Shown here: positions 39,467 to 48,421 of the stretch, piece after piece | Layout of the letters: the number at the start of each line of letters is the position of its first letter | Numbering within the stretch: position 1 is the stretch's first letter | Origin: Amycolatopsis acidicola | GTDB lineage: Bacteria > Actinomycetota > Actinomycetes > Mycobacteriales > Pseudonocardiaceae | Reading direction: 5' to 3' | Assembly: GCF_007713735.2 (NCBI RefSeq) | Contig: NZ_VMNW02000015.1 | Coordinates: 62,001 to 126,000, forward strand | DNA: 64,000 bases | Program-made: the position numbers and the translations under genes | Notes under the pieces: model-generated | Database searches by the model: none | Told to the model about the DNA's origin: nothing | Seen by the model: the letters and a program-made list of their open reading frames with translations, nothing else

Positions 39467-39502
39467 TGCGCCATTGTCGTCCCCCACCACGGGGTTCGCC
39501 CG

Positions 39503-40285
39503 TCAGAGCGTCCGTTCGGGTGACCAGGTCACCGTCGTCATACGCCGGATTCCCGGGTCCGTCCCGCGCAGCGCGTCGGCGACCTCGTCGGCCCTGTCCA
39601 CGCCGAGGCAGAGCCGTTTGCGCGTGGTCTCGACGAGTTCGGGGAACGGGATGGGGGCCGCTTTCTCTTGCCAGCGCCGGATTTCCGGCCGCACGCCCAG
39701 CTCGCGCAGTGCCGCGACAGCGTCGTCCGACGTCGGCCTTCCGGGGCGGTGGATGCCGTGGAACCGTTCCCACAGCGGGCTCATCCGCGTCATCGGATGG
39801 TGCTCGTTGAGCTCGACCACGACCGCGCGGCGCGTGTGCTCGTTCAGCGCACGGACGAACGGCTCCAGGTCGGGCACGTTGTAGAGCACGTTGGCGCACA
39901 CGGTGACGTCCACGGTCCCGGCTTGAGCGGCGGCGTTGGGCCAGCGCCCTTCGACGGTACGGTGCGGCAGCCCGAGCATTTCCGCCCGTTCCGCGAATTC
40001 CTCGAGCAGATTCGTGTCCACGGCCGTGACGTGGGTGATCGCCTCCGCGCAGGGCAGGCTCGCGGCACCCGCGCCCGCGCCGACGTCGAGCAGCGTCCCG
40101 CCGCCGTCGAGCGCGGCGAGCACCGACCGGTGCGTCGGGGTGCGGGGCCCGCCGATCTGCCGGTCGGCCCGGCGCACGAAAACCTTGCCCGGCAACGTGA
40201 ACGGCGACTCCGGTGCGGCCGCGAGGATGTGCCCGGGGATCGCCCAGCCCGCCAGGTGCTCCGCCCACTGCTCCACCGCGCTCAT
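39503..40285 (-). CDS. SAM-dependent methyltransferase
   Basis: 260 residues of the class I fold. Motif I TLLDVGAGAGAASLPCAEA near 65, acidic end of strand 2 HVTAVDTN near 88, motif post-I VDVTVCANVLYNVPDLEPFV near 125. Substrate unknown; no rRNA or tRNA signature. Ends 36 bases upstream of the LapA gene start; preceded by the hydrolase gene with only four bases between, so it likely belongs to the hydrolase-dioxygenase operon. Confidence 0.88.
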   Translation of the reverse strand: MSAVEQWAEHLAGWAIPGHILAAAPESPFTLPGKVFVRRADRQIGGPRTPTHRSVLAALDGGGTLLDVGAGAGAASLPCAEAITHVTAVDTNLLEEFAERAEMLGLPHRTVEGRWPNAAAQAGTVDVTVCANVLYNVPDLEPFVRALNEHTRRAVVVELNEHHPMTRMSPLWERFHGIHRPGRPTSDDAVAALRELGVRPEIRRWQEKAAPIPFPELVETTRKRLCLGVDRADEVADALRGTDPGIRRMTTVTWSPERTL

Positions 40286-40289
40286 GCGG

Positions 40290-40895
40290 TCAATTGTCGG
40301 CCAGCCAGGCTTTCGCCGCCGCCACCGCCTCCGGCGTGACGAGGTGGCCTCCGGGGTGGCGGTGCAGCGTCACTTGCGCCGAGCGCTCGCGCAGCAGTTC
40401 GATGAAGCGTTCCGTGGACGGCAGGGGCGCCATCGGGTCCCGCTCCCCGTTCGACAGGAACACACGGCTGCCGCTCAGGTCGTGCGGCGGCGGATCCGGC
40501 ACCGGGAGCATCGAGGCGAACAGCGCCGCCTCGGTGAGCGCGTCCGGCCGGAGCAGCGTGACCGCGCCGGCGACGTTGGCGCCATTGGAAAATCCGACGG
40601 CGACCAGCCGTCCGGCCAGGTTGTACTGCTCGCGCGTGGCCAGCACGAAATCCGCGAGCTCGTTCGCCCGGCGGACGACGTCTTCGTAGTCGAACACGCC
40701 CTCCGCGCGGCGCCGGAACCAACGCGCCGCACCGTTCTCGGAGACCGGGCCCGCCGGCGCGAGCAGCGCCGAACGCGGGCTCAGCTCGCGGGCCAGGCCG
40801 AGCAGATCCTCCGGGCCGCCGCCGGTGCCGTGCAACAACAACAGCGCGGGCGCGTCCGGAGCGCCCTCGACGAACTTGTGCTCCAGACCGCTCAC
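40290..40895 (-). CDS. Alpha/beta hydrolase, phospholipase/carboxylesterase (MhqD-like)
   Basis: 201 residues. LLLLHGTGGGPEDLLGLARE of the oxyanion region near 17, nucleophile GFSNGANVAGA (G-x-S-x-G) near 107, Asp in NGERDPMAPL near 158, His in RHPGGHLVTPE near 185. Like MhqD of Bacillus, which acts with the MhqO dioxygenase in quinone detoxification. GTG 40895 overlaps the dioxygenase stop (GTGA), supporting joint function. Confidence 0.9.
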   Translation of the reverse strand: MSGLEHKFVEGAPDAPALLLLHGTGGGPEDLLGLARELSPRSALLAPAGPVSENGAARWFRRRAEGVFDYEDVVRRANELADFVLATREQYNLAGRLVAVGFSNGANVAGAVTLLRPDALTEAALFASMLPVPDPPPHDLSGSRVFLSNGERDPMAPLPSTERFIELLRERSAQVTLHRHPGGHLVTPEAVAAAKAWLADN

Positions 40896-41854
40896 ACCAG
40901 CTCCGGGTTGTTCTCGCTGGGCAGGTTCAGCTTCGGCAGCATGTGCGCGATCTGCTCGCGGTCCGGCTCCAGCCACGGCGGCAGCTTCAGCGCGCGGCCC
41001 AGTTCGAGCAGCGGCTCGTCGATCGCGAAGCCCGGCTGGTCGGTCGCCACCTCCAGCAGCGTGCCACCAGGCTCGCGGAAGTAGATCGAGCGGAAGTACT
41101 GACGGTCCAAAATGGACGTTACCTTGAGCCCGGCGTCCAGCAGCTCCGAACGCCAGCCCGCCTGGGTCTCCTCGTCCGGCGCGCGCCACGCGACGTGGTG
41201 CACGGTGCCCGTGGAGACGAGTCCTCGTGGGACATCCGGGGTGACGAGCACGTCCACGATCGCGCCGGGGCCGCCTTCGCCCGCGCTGAACCGGAGCCGG
41301 TTGGACTCCTGGCCGGTGAACGTGAGCCCGAGATCGCGGAACATCTCGGCGGTCGCGTCCTCCTCGGCGACCGACAGCGTGACCGAGTGCAGGCCGCGGA
41401 TCGCGTGTTCGGCAGGCACGTGCCCGTTGTCCCACGGGTCGCGCGGGTCGCCCTGCGGATGCGCGACGAGCGCGAGCTGCAGGCCGTCCGGGTCGTCGAA
41501 GAGCAACACGTCCTCGCCGTCACGGTTCGCGATACGGCCCGTGGTCACGCCGGCCTCGGCCAGCTGGTCCTTCCACCAGCCGATGGAGTGCGCCGGTACC
41601 GAGAACGAAGTGGTGGTCACCTGCCCCGTGCCGCGCCGGCCGGGTTTGGCGTCGCGCCACGGGAAGAAGGTCATCAACGTGCCCGGCTTGCCGGACTCGT
41701 CGCCGTAGTAGAGGTGATAAGTGCCAGGATCGTCGAAGTTGACTGTCGTCTTCACCAGGCGCAACCCGAGCGTGCGCAGGTAGAAGTCGGCATTGCGCTG
41801 CGGATCGCCGCCGATCGCCGTCACATGGTGCAGGCCGGTCGTCTTGATGGACAT
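40892..41854 (-). CDS. Ring-cleaving dioxygenase of the VOC superfamily (MhqO-like)
   Basis: 320 residues with two VOC halves. N-terminal TTGLHHVTAIGGDPQRNADF with a metal His, middle AIRGLHSVTLSVAEEDATAE, C-terminal SIYFREPGGTLLEVATDQPG with the metal Glu. Hydroquinone/extradiol dioxygenases of the LinE/MhqO type have this layout. Operon partner of the MhqD-like hydrolase and divergent from a MarR gene, matching the MhqR-MhqOD arrangement for quinone and thiol-reactive stress. Confidence 0.9.
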   Translation of the reverse strand: MSIKTTGLHHVTAIGGDPQRNADFYLRTLGLRLVKTTVNFDDPGTYHLYYGDESGKPGTLMTFFPWRDAKPGRRGTGQVTTTSFSVPAHSIGWWKDQLAEAGVTTGRIANRDGEDVLLFDDPDGLQLALVAHPQGDPRDPWDNGHVPAEHAIRGLHSVTLSVAEEDATAEMFRDLGLTFTGQESNRLRFSAGEGGPGAIVDVLVTPDVPRGLVSTGTVHHVAWRAPDEETQAGWRSELLDAGLKVTSILDRQYFRSIYFREPGGTLLEVATDQPGFAIDEPLLELGRALKLPPWLEPDREQIAHMLPKLNLPSENNPELV

Positions 41855-41907
41855 CGGGTCCTCCTCTGCGGGGCTGCCGCCCAAGCTAGCCGGATAACCT
41901 CTCGCCA

Positions 41908-41930
41908 GCAAGATATATTCCGGCAAGATA
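41908..41930. promoter_or_regulatory. Direct repeats GCAAGATA, probable MarR operator
   Basis: GCAAGATA at 41908-41915 and 41923-41930, 15 bp apart, in the 96-base gap between the divergent dioxygenase and MarR genes; an AAGATATATT AT-rich core stands out in this GC-rich DNA. Likely binding region of the adjacent MarR protein. Confidence 0.6.
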
Positions 41931-41950
41931 ACTGTGCCTATACTGGGGGT

Positions 41951-42397
41951 GTGGCGGATGACGACGAAATCGTGACGTGGTGGGGTCTGGTGATCGAGGG
42001 TTACCTGGCCACACAGGACAAGCTGCTGGGCGAGATCGCGGAGCGCTTCGGCCTGGCCCCGGCGTCGTTCGACATCCTGTTGCGACTCGTGCGCACCCCC
42101 GGCCACCAGATGCCGATGACGAAACTGGCCAACGAGGCCGCGTTGTCGAGCGGCGGGTTCACCAAGGTCGCCGACCGGATGGTGACCGCGGACCTGATCT
42201 GCCGGCTGCCCAGCCCGCACGACCGCCGCGTGACGTACGCCTGCCTCACCGAGCACGGGCGTGAGATCGCGGAGAAGGCGCGCCAGGCGTGTGCCGAAAT
42301 CCTGCGGCGCCGGGTGCTCGAACCGCTCGGACCCGAGGCCTCCGAAGCACTCGCCGCTGCCATGCGGACACTGCGGGAAGTCAACGGCCAGAACTGA
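41951..42397 (+). CDS. MarR-family regulator
   Basis: 148 residues with a winged helix: FGLAPASFDILLRLVRTPGH, then recognition helix LANEAALSSGGFTKVADRMV and the wing RLPSPHDRRVTYACLTEHGR. GTG 41951 follows TGGGGG. Divergent from the mhqO-mhqD-like operon, which it probably represses until quinones or electrophiles appear. It has one Cys in the wing region (ICRLPSP) and others that could sense oxidation, as MhqR-like proteins do not require. Confidence 0.9.
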   Translation: MADDDEIVTWWGLVIEGYLATQDKLLGEIAERFGLAPASFDILLRLVRTPGHQMPMTKLANEAALSSGGFTKVADRMVTADLICRLPSPHDRRVTYACLTEHGREIAEKARQACAEILRRRVLEPLGPEASEALAAAMRTLREVNGQN

Positions 42398-42480
42398 TTG
42401 CCTCCGCGGCGGTCGCGAGCGCACGATGAGTTCAGTCGCGCCGCACGAGGCAGCGGCGCCCGGCCCGCGAGGAGGCCGCC

Positions 42481-42864
42481 ATGCTCAGCAAGTCCACTGT
42501 GGTCACCATGCTCCCGGTGCACGACGGCGACCGCGCCCGGCGGTTCTACACCGACGCGCTCGGCCTGCACGAGGTCGCCAGCAGTCCCGACGGGACGCAC
42601 TACTTCGAGGTCGGTGGCGGCGGCGCCATCGGGCTGCGGGTGCTGCCGAACACCGAGCCCAGCCCGAACACCGCGCTGAGCTTCGAGGTCGGCGACATCG
42701 CCGCGGAGGTCGGCGAGCTGGAAGAACGCGGGGTCCGGTTCCAGGACTTCGACGCTGGCGAACTGCACACCGTCGGGCACATCGCGACCATGGAAGGTGA
42801 AAAGGCCGCGTGGTTCACCGACAGCGAGGGAAACACCCTCTGCCTGCACCAGCCCGTGGGCTAG
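42481..42864 (+). CDS. VOC-superfamily (glyoxalase/bleomycin-resistance-like) protein
   Basis: 127 residues, one VOC pair of beta-alpha-beta-beta-beta units: VTMLPVHDGDRARRFYTDAL at the start and AAWFTDSEGNTLCLHQPVG at the end, the latter with a Glu/Asp expected at the metal site. Substrate unknown. ATG 42481 follows GAGGAGG. Its TAG overlaps the stop of the convergent amidohydrolase in the palindrome CTAG (42861-42864). Confidence 0.88.
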   Translation: MLSKSTVVTMLPVHDGDRARRFYTDALGLHEVASSPDGTHYFEVGGGGAIGLRVLPNTEPSPNTALSFEVGDIAAEVGELEERGVRFQDFDAGELHTVGHIATMEGEKAAWFTDSEGNTLCLHQPVG

Positions 42865-43718
42865 ATTCCCAGCCCTGGAAAGAGTTTCCCGGCATTACCG
42901 GACAGCACGTCGGTGAGCACGTCGTCCGGCAGGCCGAGTGCGGCAAGGGCACGTACGTTCCGGCTCGCGCCGGGGACGCCGGGCCAGTCCGTGCCGAAGA
43001 CGAACTTCCCGGCGAGCCTTTCCAGGTCGAACCGCGCGTAGTAGTCGGGCAGTTTCTTCGGCGGCAGGCCAGCCAGGTCCAGCCACACGTTTTCCTTCGC
43101 CAGCGCCAGGAACGCCGCCACGTCGTACCACCAGCCACGGCCGCCGTGCGCGAAGACGAAGTTCACCCGCGGGAAGTCCTCGACCACGTCGGAGAGCAGC
43201 TCCGGGTTGCCGAAACTCGCCCGCGCGCCGGGGAAACTGCTCGTGCCGGAATGCAGGATCACCGGCACCCCGCGCTCGGCGCACACCTGGTACGCGGCGT
43301 ACAACTCCTTGTCCGCCGGGGAAAACGCGCCGTGCACCGGGTGGATCTTCAGCGCCACCGCGCCGAGATCGAGCTGCCGCTCCACCTCGGCCGCGACCGG
43401 ATGGTGCAGGTGCGGGTTCACGTTGGCCACCAGGCGGAAGCGCTCGGGGTTGTGGCGAACCAACGGCAGGTTGTCCTCGATCGGCTGGATGCCCGTGGCG
43501 CGCGGGCTGTACTCGCAGAACAACAACGCGCGGTCGACGCCCTCCGAGGCCAGCAGACTGTCCAAACGCGACGGTACCGGGTCACCGTTCTCGTCGTAGG
43601 CGGAACGCCAGTCGTGCGGGCCGGAGAACTGTTCGGCCCAGTCGAGCCAGGCGGGTTTCAGCGTGCTCAGCCGGGGAACGTGGACGTGCGCGTCCACCAC
43701 TGTCCTGCCATCGATCAC
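42861..43718 (-). CDS. Amidohydrolase-2/ACMSD-family metal enzyme in the box operon
   Basis: 285 residues, TIM barrel. Metal ligands DAHVHVPR (9-16), ALKIHPVHG with Lys/His near 120, VILHSGTSS near 150, VFAHGGRGWW near 182 and a late GTDWPGVP. Family members decarboxylate or hydrolyse aromatic or ring-fission acids. Its GTG overlaps the benzoate-CoA ligase stop, so it belongs to the box operon; it is not a standard box enzyme and may process a hydroxylated benzoate or ring-opened product. Confidence 0.82.
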   Translation of the reverse strand: MIDGRTVVDAHVHVPRLSTLKPAWLDWAEQFSGPHDWRSAYDENGDPVPSRLDSLLASEGVDRALLFCEYSPRATGIQPIEDNLPLVRHNPERFRLVANVNPHLHHPVAAEVERQLDLGAVALKIHPVHGAFSPADKELYAAYQVCAERGVPVILHSGTSSFPGARASFGNPELLSDVVEDFPRVNFVFAHGGRGWWYDVAAFLALAKENVWLDLAGLPPKKLPDYYARFDLERLAGKFVFGTDWPGVPGASRNVRALAALGLPDDVLTDVLSGNAGKLFPGLGI

Positions 43719-45277
43719 GCGAGCGCCCCCGGGCGCAGCGCGTCACGGACCTGCTCGCGGATCACGTTGCGGCGGATCTTGCCGGTGGCCGTCTTCGGCA
43801 GCTCGGCGACCCCGACCACGGCACGCGGGCGCTTGAACGCCGCGAGGCCCTCCCGGCAGAACTCGATCAGCGCCTGCTGGTCCAGCTCACGCCCGGCGAC
43901 CGGCACCACGCACGCCACCGGTTTGTCGATGCCGTCCTCGTCCGGCGCCGCGACCACGGCCACCTCCGCCACATCGGGATGCTGCAACAGTCTTTGCTCC
44001 ACTTCGGACGGTGACACCCAGATGCCACCGGCTTTCAGCATGTCGTTGAACCTGCCGAGACAAGTGTAAGTGCCGTCGTCGTTGCGCACATAGCTGTCAC
44101 CCGTGCGCAGCCAGTCGCCTTGGAACACCCGCTTCGACGTCTCGTACCGGCTCCAGTACCCGAACGCGGTGGACGGCCCGCGCACGAACAGCTCGCCCGG
44201 CTCGCCGGTGCCCTCGATGCGCACGCCTGACGCGTCGCGGATTTCGACGTCGTAACCGGGAACGGCGGTGCCGGTGGTGCCGGGAACCACGGCACCGGGG
44301 CGGTTCGACAGGAAGATGTGCAACGCCTCTGTCGAGCCGATGCCGTCGAGGATCTCCACCCCGAACCTCGACCGGAAGCGCTCGAACAACACGGCGGGCA
44401 ACGGCTCTCCGGCCGAAACCGCTTGGCGCACCGAGGAAAACGTGTCGTCGGGGATATCGCTGGACAGCAACGCCGAGTAGAACGTGGGTACCGCGAAGAA
44501 CAACGAGGGCTGTTCCTCGCGCACGCGCTCGGCGATCAGCTTCGGGCTCGGCTTCGACGGCTCGAGCACCGTCGTCGCGCCGACGGAGAACGGGAAGAAC
44601 AGCGAATTCCCTATGCCATAAGCAAAGAAGAGTTTCGCCACGGACAGGCAGCTGTCGTCGCCCCTGATTCCGAGCACCTGGCTGCCGTAGGTTTCGCACA
44701 CCGCGCGGATGCTCGCGTGCCGGTGCATCGCGCCCTTCGGTTCACCCGTGGTGCCCGACGTGTACAACCACAACGCGGGCGAGTCCTCCCACGTCTCGTA
44801 CGGCCGCACCGCGTCCGAAGTGGACAGTTGTGACCAGTCATGCGTTGTCACCGAAGGGAAAGCGGCCGGATCGGCCCGGTCGAGGACCACGTCGGTGACC
44901 TCCGGGGCGAGCGCGATCGCTTCCTTCGCCGCCGCGGCGAACTCCGCCGAAACGCACAGCACGCGGGCGCGGGAGTCGGCGAGCACCTTGCCCAGCTCCG
45001 GCCCGGTCACCATCGTGGACACGGGTACCGGCACCGCGCCGCTCGCCATCGCCCCGAGCACGGCGCTGAGCATCTCGACGCCGTCCACCATGCACAGCAT
45101 CACCCGTTCCTCCGGGCGCACACCGATACTCCGGAACCCGCCGGCGACGCGACGTACCTCGTCCGCCAGCTCGGCGTAGGTCAACGTGCGACCAGGCGCG
45201 CGTACCGCCGTCCGGGCGCCGCGACCCTCCCTGACGTGCCGGTCGAGCAAGTAGTCCACAGCATTGAACCCGACCAT
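43715..45277 (-). CDS. bclA: Benzoate-CoA ligase family protein
   Basis: 520 residues, ANL adenylating enzyme. P-loop-like LWLYTSGTTGEPKGAMHRH near 167, A5 DGIGSTEALHIF near 305, A8 GDWLRTGDSYVRNDDGTYTC near 395 and A10 LPKTATGKIRRNVI near 500. The mid-region FFAYGIGNSLFFPFSVGATT matches benzoate-CoA ligases. Makes benzoyl-CoA for BoxB/BoxC. ATG 45277 has GAGGAG upstream, ten bases after the boxB stop. Confidence 0.92.
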   Translation of the reverse strand: MVGFNAVDYLLDRHVREGRGARTAVRAPGRTLTYAELADEVRRVAGGFRSIGVRPEERVMLCMVDGVEMLSAVLGAMASGAVPVPVSTMVTGPELGKVLADSRARVLCVSAEFAAAAKEAIALAPEVTDVVLDRADPAAFPSVTTHDWSQLSTSDAVRPYETWEDSPALWLYTSGTTGEPKGAMHRHASIRAVCETYGSQVLGIRGDDSCLSVAKLFFAYGIGNSLFFPFSVGATTVLEPSKPSPKLIAERVREEQPSLFFAVPTFYSALLSSDIPDDTFSSVRQAVSAGEPLPAVLFERFRSRFGVEILDGIGSTEALHIFLSNRPGAVVPGTTGTAVPGYDVEIRDASGVRIEGTGEPGELFVRGPSTAFGYWSRYETSKRVFQGDWLRTGDSYVRNDDGTYTCLGRFNDMLKAGGIWVSPSEVEQRLLQHPDVAEVAVVAAPDEDGIDKPVACVVPVAGRELDQQALIEFCREGLAAFKRPRAVVGVAELPKTATGKIRRNVIREQVRDALRPGALA

Positions 45278-45287
45278 CGCACACTCC

Positions 45288-46706
45288 TCAGAGGTACACG
45301 TATTCGTAGTCGAACGGCTTGCCGTTGATGCCCTGCCGTGGCGGCGCGACCCAGCTCGCGATCTTGCCGCGTTCGTACACCGGGTGCATCAGCGAGCGGA
45401 CGAAGGCGAGGTCCTCGCTCGTCGGCAGCCACCTGTGCTGCCCTGCCTGCCAGGTCTGCTCGTCCACGATGGTTCCGTCCGGCGTGATGTGGTGGCCGGA
45501 GTTTATGCCGACCTGCCGGTTGAAACCAGGGTGTGGCAGCGCGAAGGTGTAGGAGATGTCGTTGTCGGCGAGGATCTTGTTCCACCGTTTCACGCCCGAC
45601 TGGCAGTCCGAGATGTATTCACCGCGCAGATCCAGGTTCAGCAGCAGGATCTTCTGCATCTCCTCGGTCTCCCACGTGCCGTCGTCGCGCGGCCGCATCA
45701 GCTCGGCGGCGTCGTCGGTGAGCTGGTGGTCGTCCTTGCGACGCGGCTCCATCCACCGGCCCTTGAGCCCGGCCGTGTAGTAGTTGGCGGCGTTGGTGGA
45801 GGTCTCGCTGCCGAACAGGTCCAGCGAGACGGTGTAGTGGAAGTTGATGTAGCGCTGGATGATGTCCAGCGGGATCCCACCGTGCGCCGCGATATCCATC
45901 GTGTCGTGCTCGCGGATCAGCTCGGCGGAACGCTGCACCACGCGGTCGACGCCGGTGGTGCCGACGAACATGTGGTGCGCTTCCTCCTTGAGCATGAACT
46001 CACACGTGCGGGAGAGCGGGTCGAACGCCGACTCCTTCAGCGTGCCCAGCTGGTACTTCCCGTCGCGGTCGGTGAAGTAGGTGAACATGTAGAAGGCCAG
46101 CCAGTCCGCGGTCTCCTCGTTGAACGCGCCGAGGATGCGGGGCGAGTCGGGACTGCCGGAGTTCCGGTGCAGCAGCCCCTCCGCCTCTTCACGCCCTTCG
46201 CGGCCGAAGTAGGCGTGCAGCAGGTACACCATCGCCCACAGGTGGCGGCCCTCTTCGACATTGACCTGGAACAGGTTCCGGAGATCGTAGAGCGAAGGAG
46301 CGGTCAGCCCCAGCAGTTTCTGCTGTTCCACCGAAGCCGGTTCGGTGTCGCCCTGGATCACGATCAGCCGCTGCAGATCGGCGCGGTACTCGCCGGGAAC
46401 CTGCTGCCACGCCGGTTCGCCCTTGTGCTCGCCGAACGCGATCTTGCGGTCCGGGTCGCGTTCGGCGAGGAAGATGCCCCAGCGGTAGTCGGGCACGTTG
46501 ACGTGGTCGAAATGCGCCCAGCCGTCGCGGCCGACGCTGACCGCCGTCCGCAGGTACACGCCCTGGGTTTCCAGTGTGGGGCCCATTTCGCCCCACCAGT
46601 TCATGAACTTCGGCTGCCAGCCCTCCAGCGCCCGCTGCAGCCTGCGGTCCGAGGCGAGGCTGACGTTGTTCGGGATCTTGGCGTCGTAGTCGATCTGCTC
46701 CGGCAC
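45288..46706 (-). CDS. boxB: Benzoyl-CoA 2,3-epoxidase subunit BoxB
   Basis: 472 residues. Diiron oxygenase of the box pathway that epoxidises benzoyl-CoA. Recognisable blocks: SLYDLRNLFQVNVEEGRHLW near 135 (E..E..H iron ligands), LGAFNEETADWLAFYMFTYF near 190 and EFMLKEEAHHMFVGTTGVDR near 232 (E-x2-HH). It needs electrons from BoxA, which is not in the window. GTG 46706; the boxC stop is three bases upstream of the start. Confidence 0.93.
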   Translation of the reverse strand: MPEQIDYDAKIPNNVSLASDRRLQRALEGWQPKFMNWWGEMGPTLETQGVYLRTAVSVGRDGWAHFDHVNVPDYRWGIFLAERDPDRKIAFGEHKGEPAWQQVPGEYRADLQRLIVIQGDTEPASVEQQKLLGLTAPSLYDLRNLFQVNVEEGRHLWAMVYLLHAYFGREGREEAEGLLHRNSGSPDSPRILGAFNEETADWLAFYMFTYFTDRDGKYQLGTLKESAFDPLSRTCEFMLKEEAHHMFVGTTGVDRVVQRSAELIREHDTMDIAAHGGIPLDIIQRYINFHYTVSLDLFGSETSTNAANYYTAGLKGRWMEPRRKDDHQLTDDAAELMRPRDDGTWETEEMQKILLLNLDLRGEYISDCQSGVKRWNKILADNDISYTFALPHPGFNRQVGINSGHHITPDGTIVDEQTWQAGQHRWLPTSEDLAFVRSLMHPVYERGKIASWVAPPRQGINGKPFDYEYVYL

Positions 46707-46709
46707 TGG

Positions 46710-48320
46710 TCACACCCGCTTGCGGTCGAAGGTGGGCTTCTGGCCGGTCCCGTAGCGGCGCAGCGCGCCCTCGGGGCCGGCGGCGTTCGGTCTCGTGAAG
46801 ATCCAGTTCTGCCAGGCCGTGAGCCGTCCGAAGATCTTGGTCTCGATGGTCTCCGGCCCGACGAACCGGTGGTTGGCCTCCATCGCGGTGAGCGCGTCGG
46901 GCGACAGCGCGGCGCGGCCCTCGACGACGATCCGGATCTCGTCCTCCCAGTCGAGGTCGTCCGGGGCGTCGGTCACCAGCCCGAGCTCCACCGCCTCCGG
47001 CGCGCCGATCGGATGATCACGTTCGCGCTTGAGCCAGTCCAGGTGATCGGATTCGCCGTAGAACCGGGATTCCAGGCGGGACAGGCCATTGCCCATCGGG
47101 AACACCCCGAAGTTGGCCTCCGACACCGTGATCGACGCGCGTTCGGGGCTGTCCTCGTCGTCGATCGGAGGACCGTCCAGCATGTACTGCCTGTCGCACG
47201 CCAGCGCCAGCTCGAGCAAGAGCCCGGCGAAGCAGCTGCCCGGTTCGATCAGCGCGATGAGGCTGCGGCTGGTCACGTCCAGGCGTTTCAGCGTCCGCTT
47301 GTAGAAGTGCAGGATTTCGTTGGACAGCCAGTCGGACGCGGCGAGCAGGCGCCGTTCGTGCGCGAGCACCACGTCGGGGTCGCCCTCGGTGCGCAGCAGC
47401 CAGGTGCCCAGCGTCGGTTCGTTCGTGCGCAGGCGCAGGATCAGGTCGTCCAGCTCGCGCGTCATCGCGAGCAGCCAGCCTTCGTTCTCCGCGGCCCGCA
47501 CGGTGATCGTGACGACGCCGCCTGCCCGGTCGAGCTTCGCGGTGACGTTCGGGTAGCGGATCTCGTCCTCGGTCTCGGTGCGTTCGAGCGGCGTCAGCTC
47601 GATGCCCTCGGCGTCGGCGGGACGGTGCGTGCGCGCGGCGAGTTCGCGGGCGCGTTTGGTGACGACGTCGCGGAATTCCTGGCGCGGCACCAGTTCGTCC
47701 ACCAGCCGCCAGTCGACGGCGGTGCGGCCCTTGACCCCGTCCGGGCGGGTGGCGAACACGTCGGCGCGGTCTTTGCGCACGCGGCGTTTGTCGGTGACCC
47801 TGGTCAGCCCGCCGGTGCCCGGCAGCACGCCGAGCAGCGGGACTTCGGGCAGGGCGACGGTGGAGGAGTTGTCGTCGACAAGCAGGATCTTCTCGCAGGC
47901 CAGCGCGATTTCGTAGCCGCCGCCGGCACAGCTGCCGTTCACCGCGGCGAGATAGACCTGACCGGAGTTCTCCGTGGCATCCTCGATGCCGTTGCGGGTC
48001 TCGTTGGTGAACTTGCAGAAGTTCACCTTCCACTCGTGCGGGGAGCCCGCGAGCATCCGGATGTTCGCGCCCGCGCAGAACACCTTGTCCTTGGCGCTGG
48101 TGATGACGACGGCGCCGATCTCGGGATGCTCGAAGCGCAGGCGCTGCACGGCGTCGTACAGCTCGATGTCCACGCCGAGGTCGTAGGAGTTGAGCTTGAG
48201 CTCGTAACCCTCGACGAGCCCGCCGTTCTCGTCGACGTCCAGCTCCAGCCAGGCCACCGGCGGCTCGAGCCGGAGGCGCCAGTGCCGGTAGGTGGTCGGA
48301 TCCCGGTCGAATGACACCAT
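46710..48320 (-). CDS. boxC: 2,3-epoxybenzoyl-CoA dihydrolase BoxC
   Basis: 536 residues, two crotonase-like units. First unit: [20 protein letters not shown] near 85 and [18 protein letters not shown] near 130; second unit centred on [20 protein letters not shown] near 365. It opens the epoxide by hydrolysis to an aldehyde acid and formate. I chose ATG 48320 because GAGGG is seven bases upstream; the ATG at 48326 is too close. Divergent from ilvD; first gene of the box operon. Confidence 0.93.
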   Translation of the reverse strand: MVSFDRDPTTYRHWRLRLEPPVAWLELDVDENGGLVEGYELKLNSYDLGVDIELYDAVQRLRFEHPEIGAVVITSAKDKVFCAGANIRMLAGSPHEWKVNFCKFTNETRNGIEDATENSGQVYLAAVNGSCAGGGYEIALACEKILLVDDNSSTVALPEVPLLGVLPGTGGLTRVTDKRRVRKDRADVFATRPDGVKGRTAVDWRLVDELVPRQEFRDVVTKRARELAARTHRPADAEGIELTPLERTETEDEIRYPNVTAKLDRAGGVVTITVRAAENEGWLLAMTRELDDLILRLRTNEPTLGTWLLRTEGDPDVVLAHERRLLAASDWLSNEILHFYKRTLKRLDVTSRSLIALIEPGSCFAGLLLELALACDRQYMLDGPPIDDEDSPERASITVSEANFGVFPMGNGLSRLESRFYGESDHLDWLKRERDHPIGAPEAVELGLVTDAPDDLDWEDEIRIVVEGRAALSPDALTAMEANHRFVGPETIETKIFGRLTAWQNWIFTRPNAAGPEGALRRYGTGQKPTFDRKRV

Positions 48321-48337
48321 CGTCATGCCCTCAATTG

Positions 48338-48373
48338 TCTACAAGGTTATCTCGGTCGTCAACGTTTTGTAGA
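48338..48373. promoter_or_regulatory. Inverted repeat TCTACAA...TTGTAGA, probable box operator
   Basis: TCTACAA (48338-48344) and TTGTAGA (48367-48373), separated by 22 bases, in the 101-base gap between boxC and ilvD. AT-rich for this DNA, and the first half also belongs to TTGTCTACAA. No box regulator gene (BoxR type) is near, so the binder is probably encoded elsewhere. Confidence 0.6.
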
Positions 48374-48421
48374 TATTTTTCGGCTGTGCGAGGCGCCGAA
48401 GCCAGGCATATCGTGCTTAGC

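Noticed and set aside
45264-48314. 1016-codon plus-strand ORF
   Set aside because: Antisense shadow of boxB and boxC, with no ribosome site or recognisable domain.
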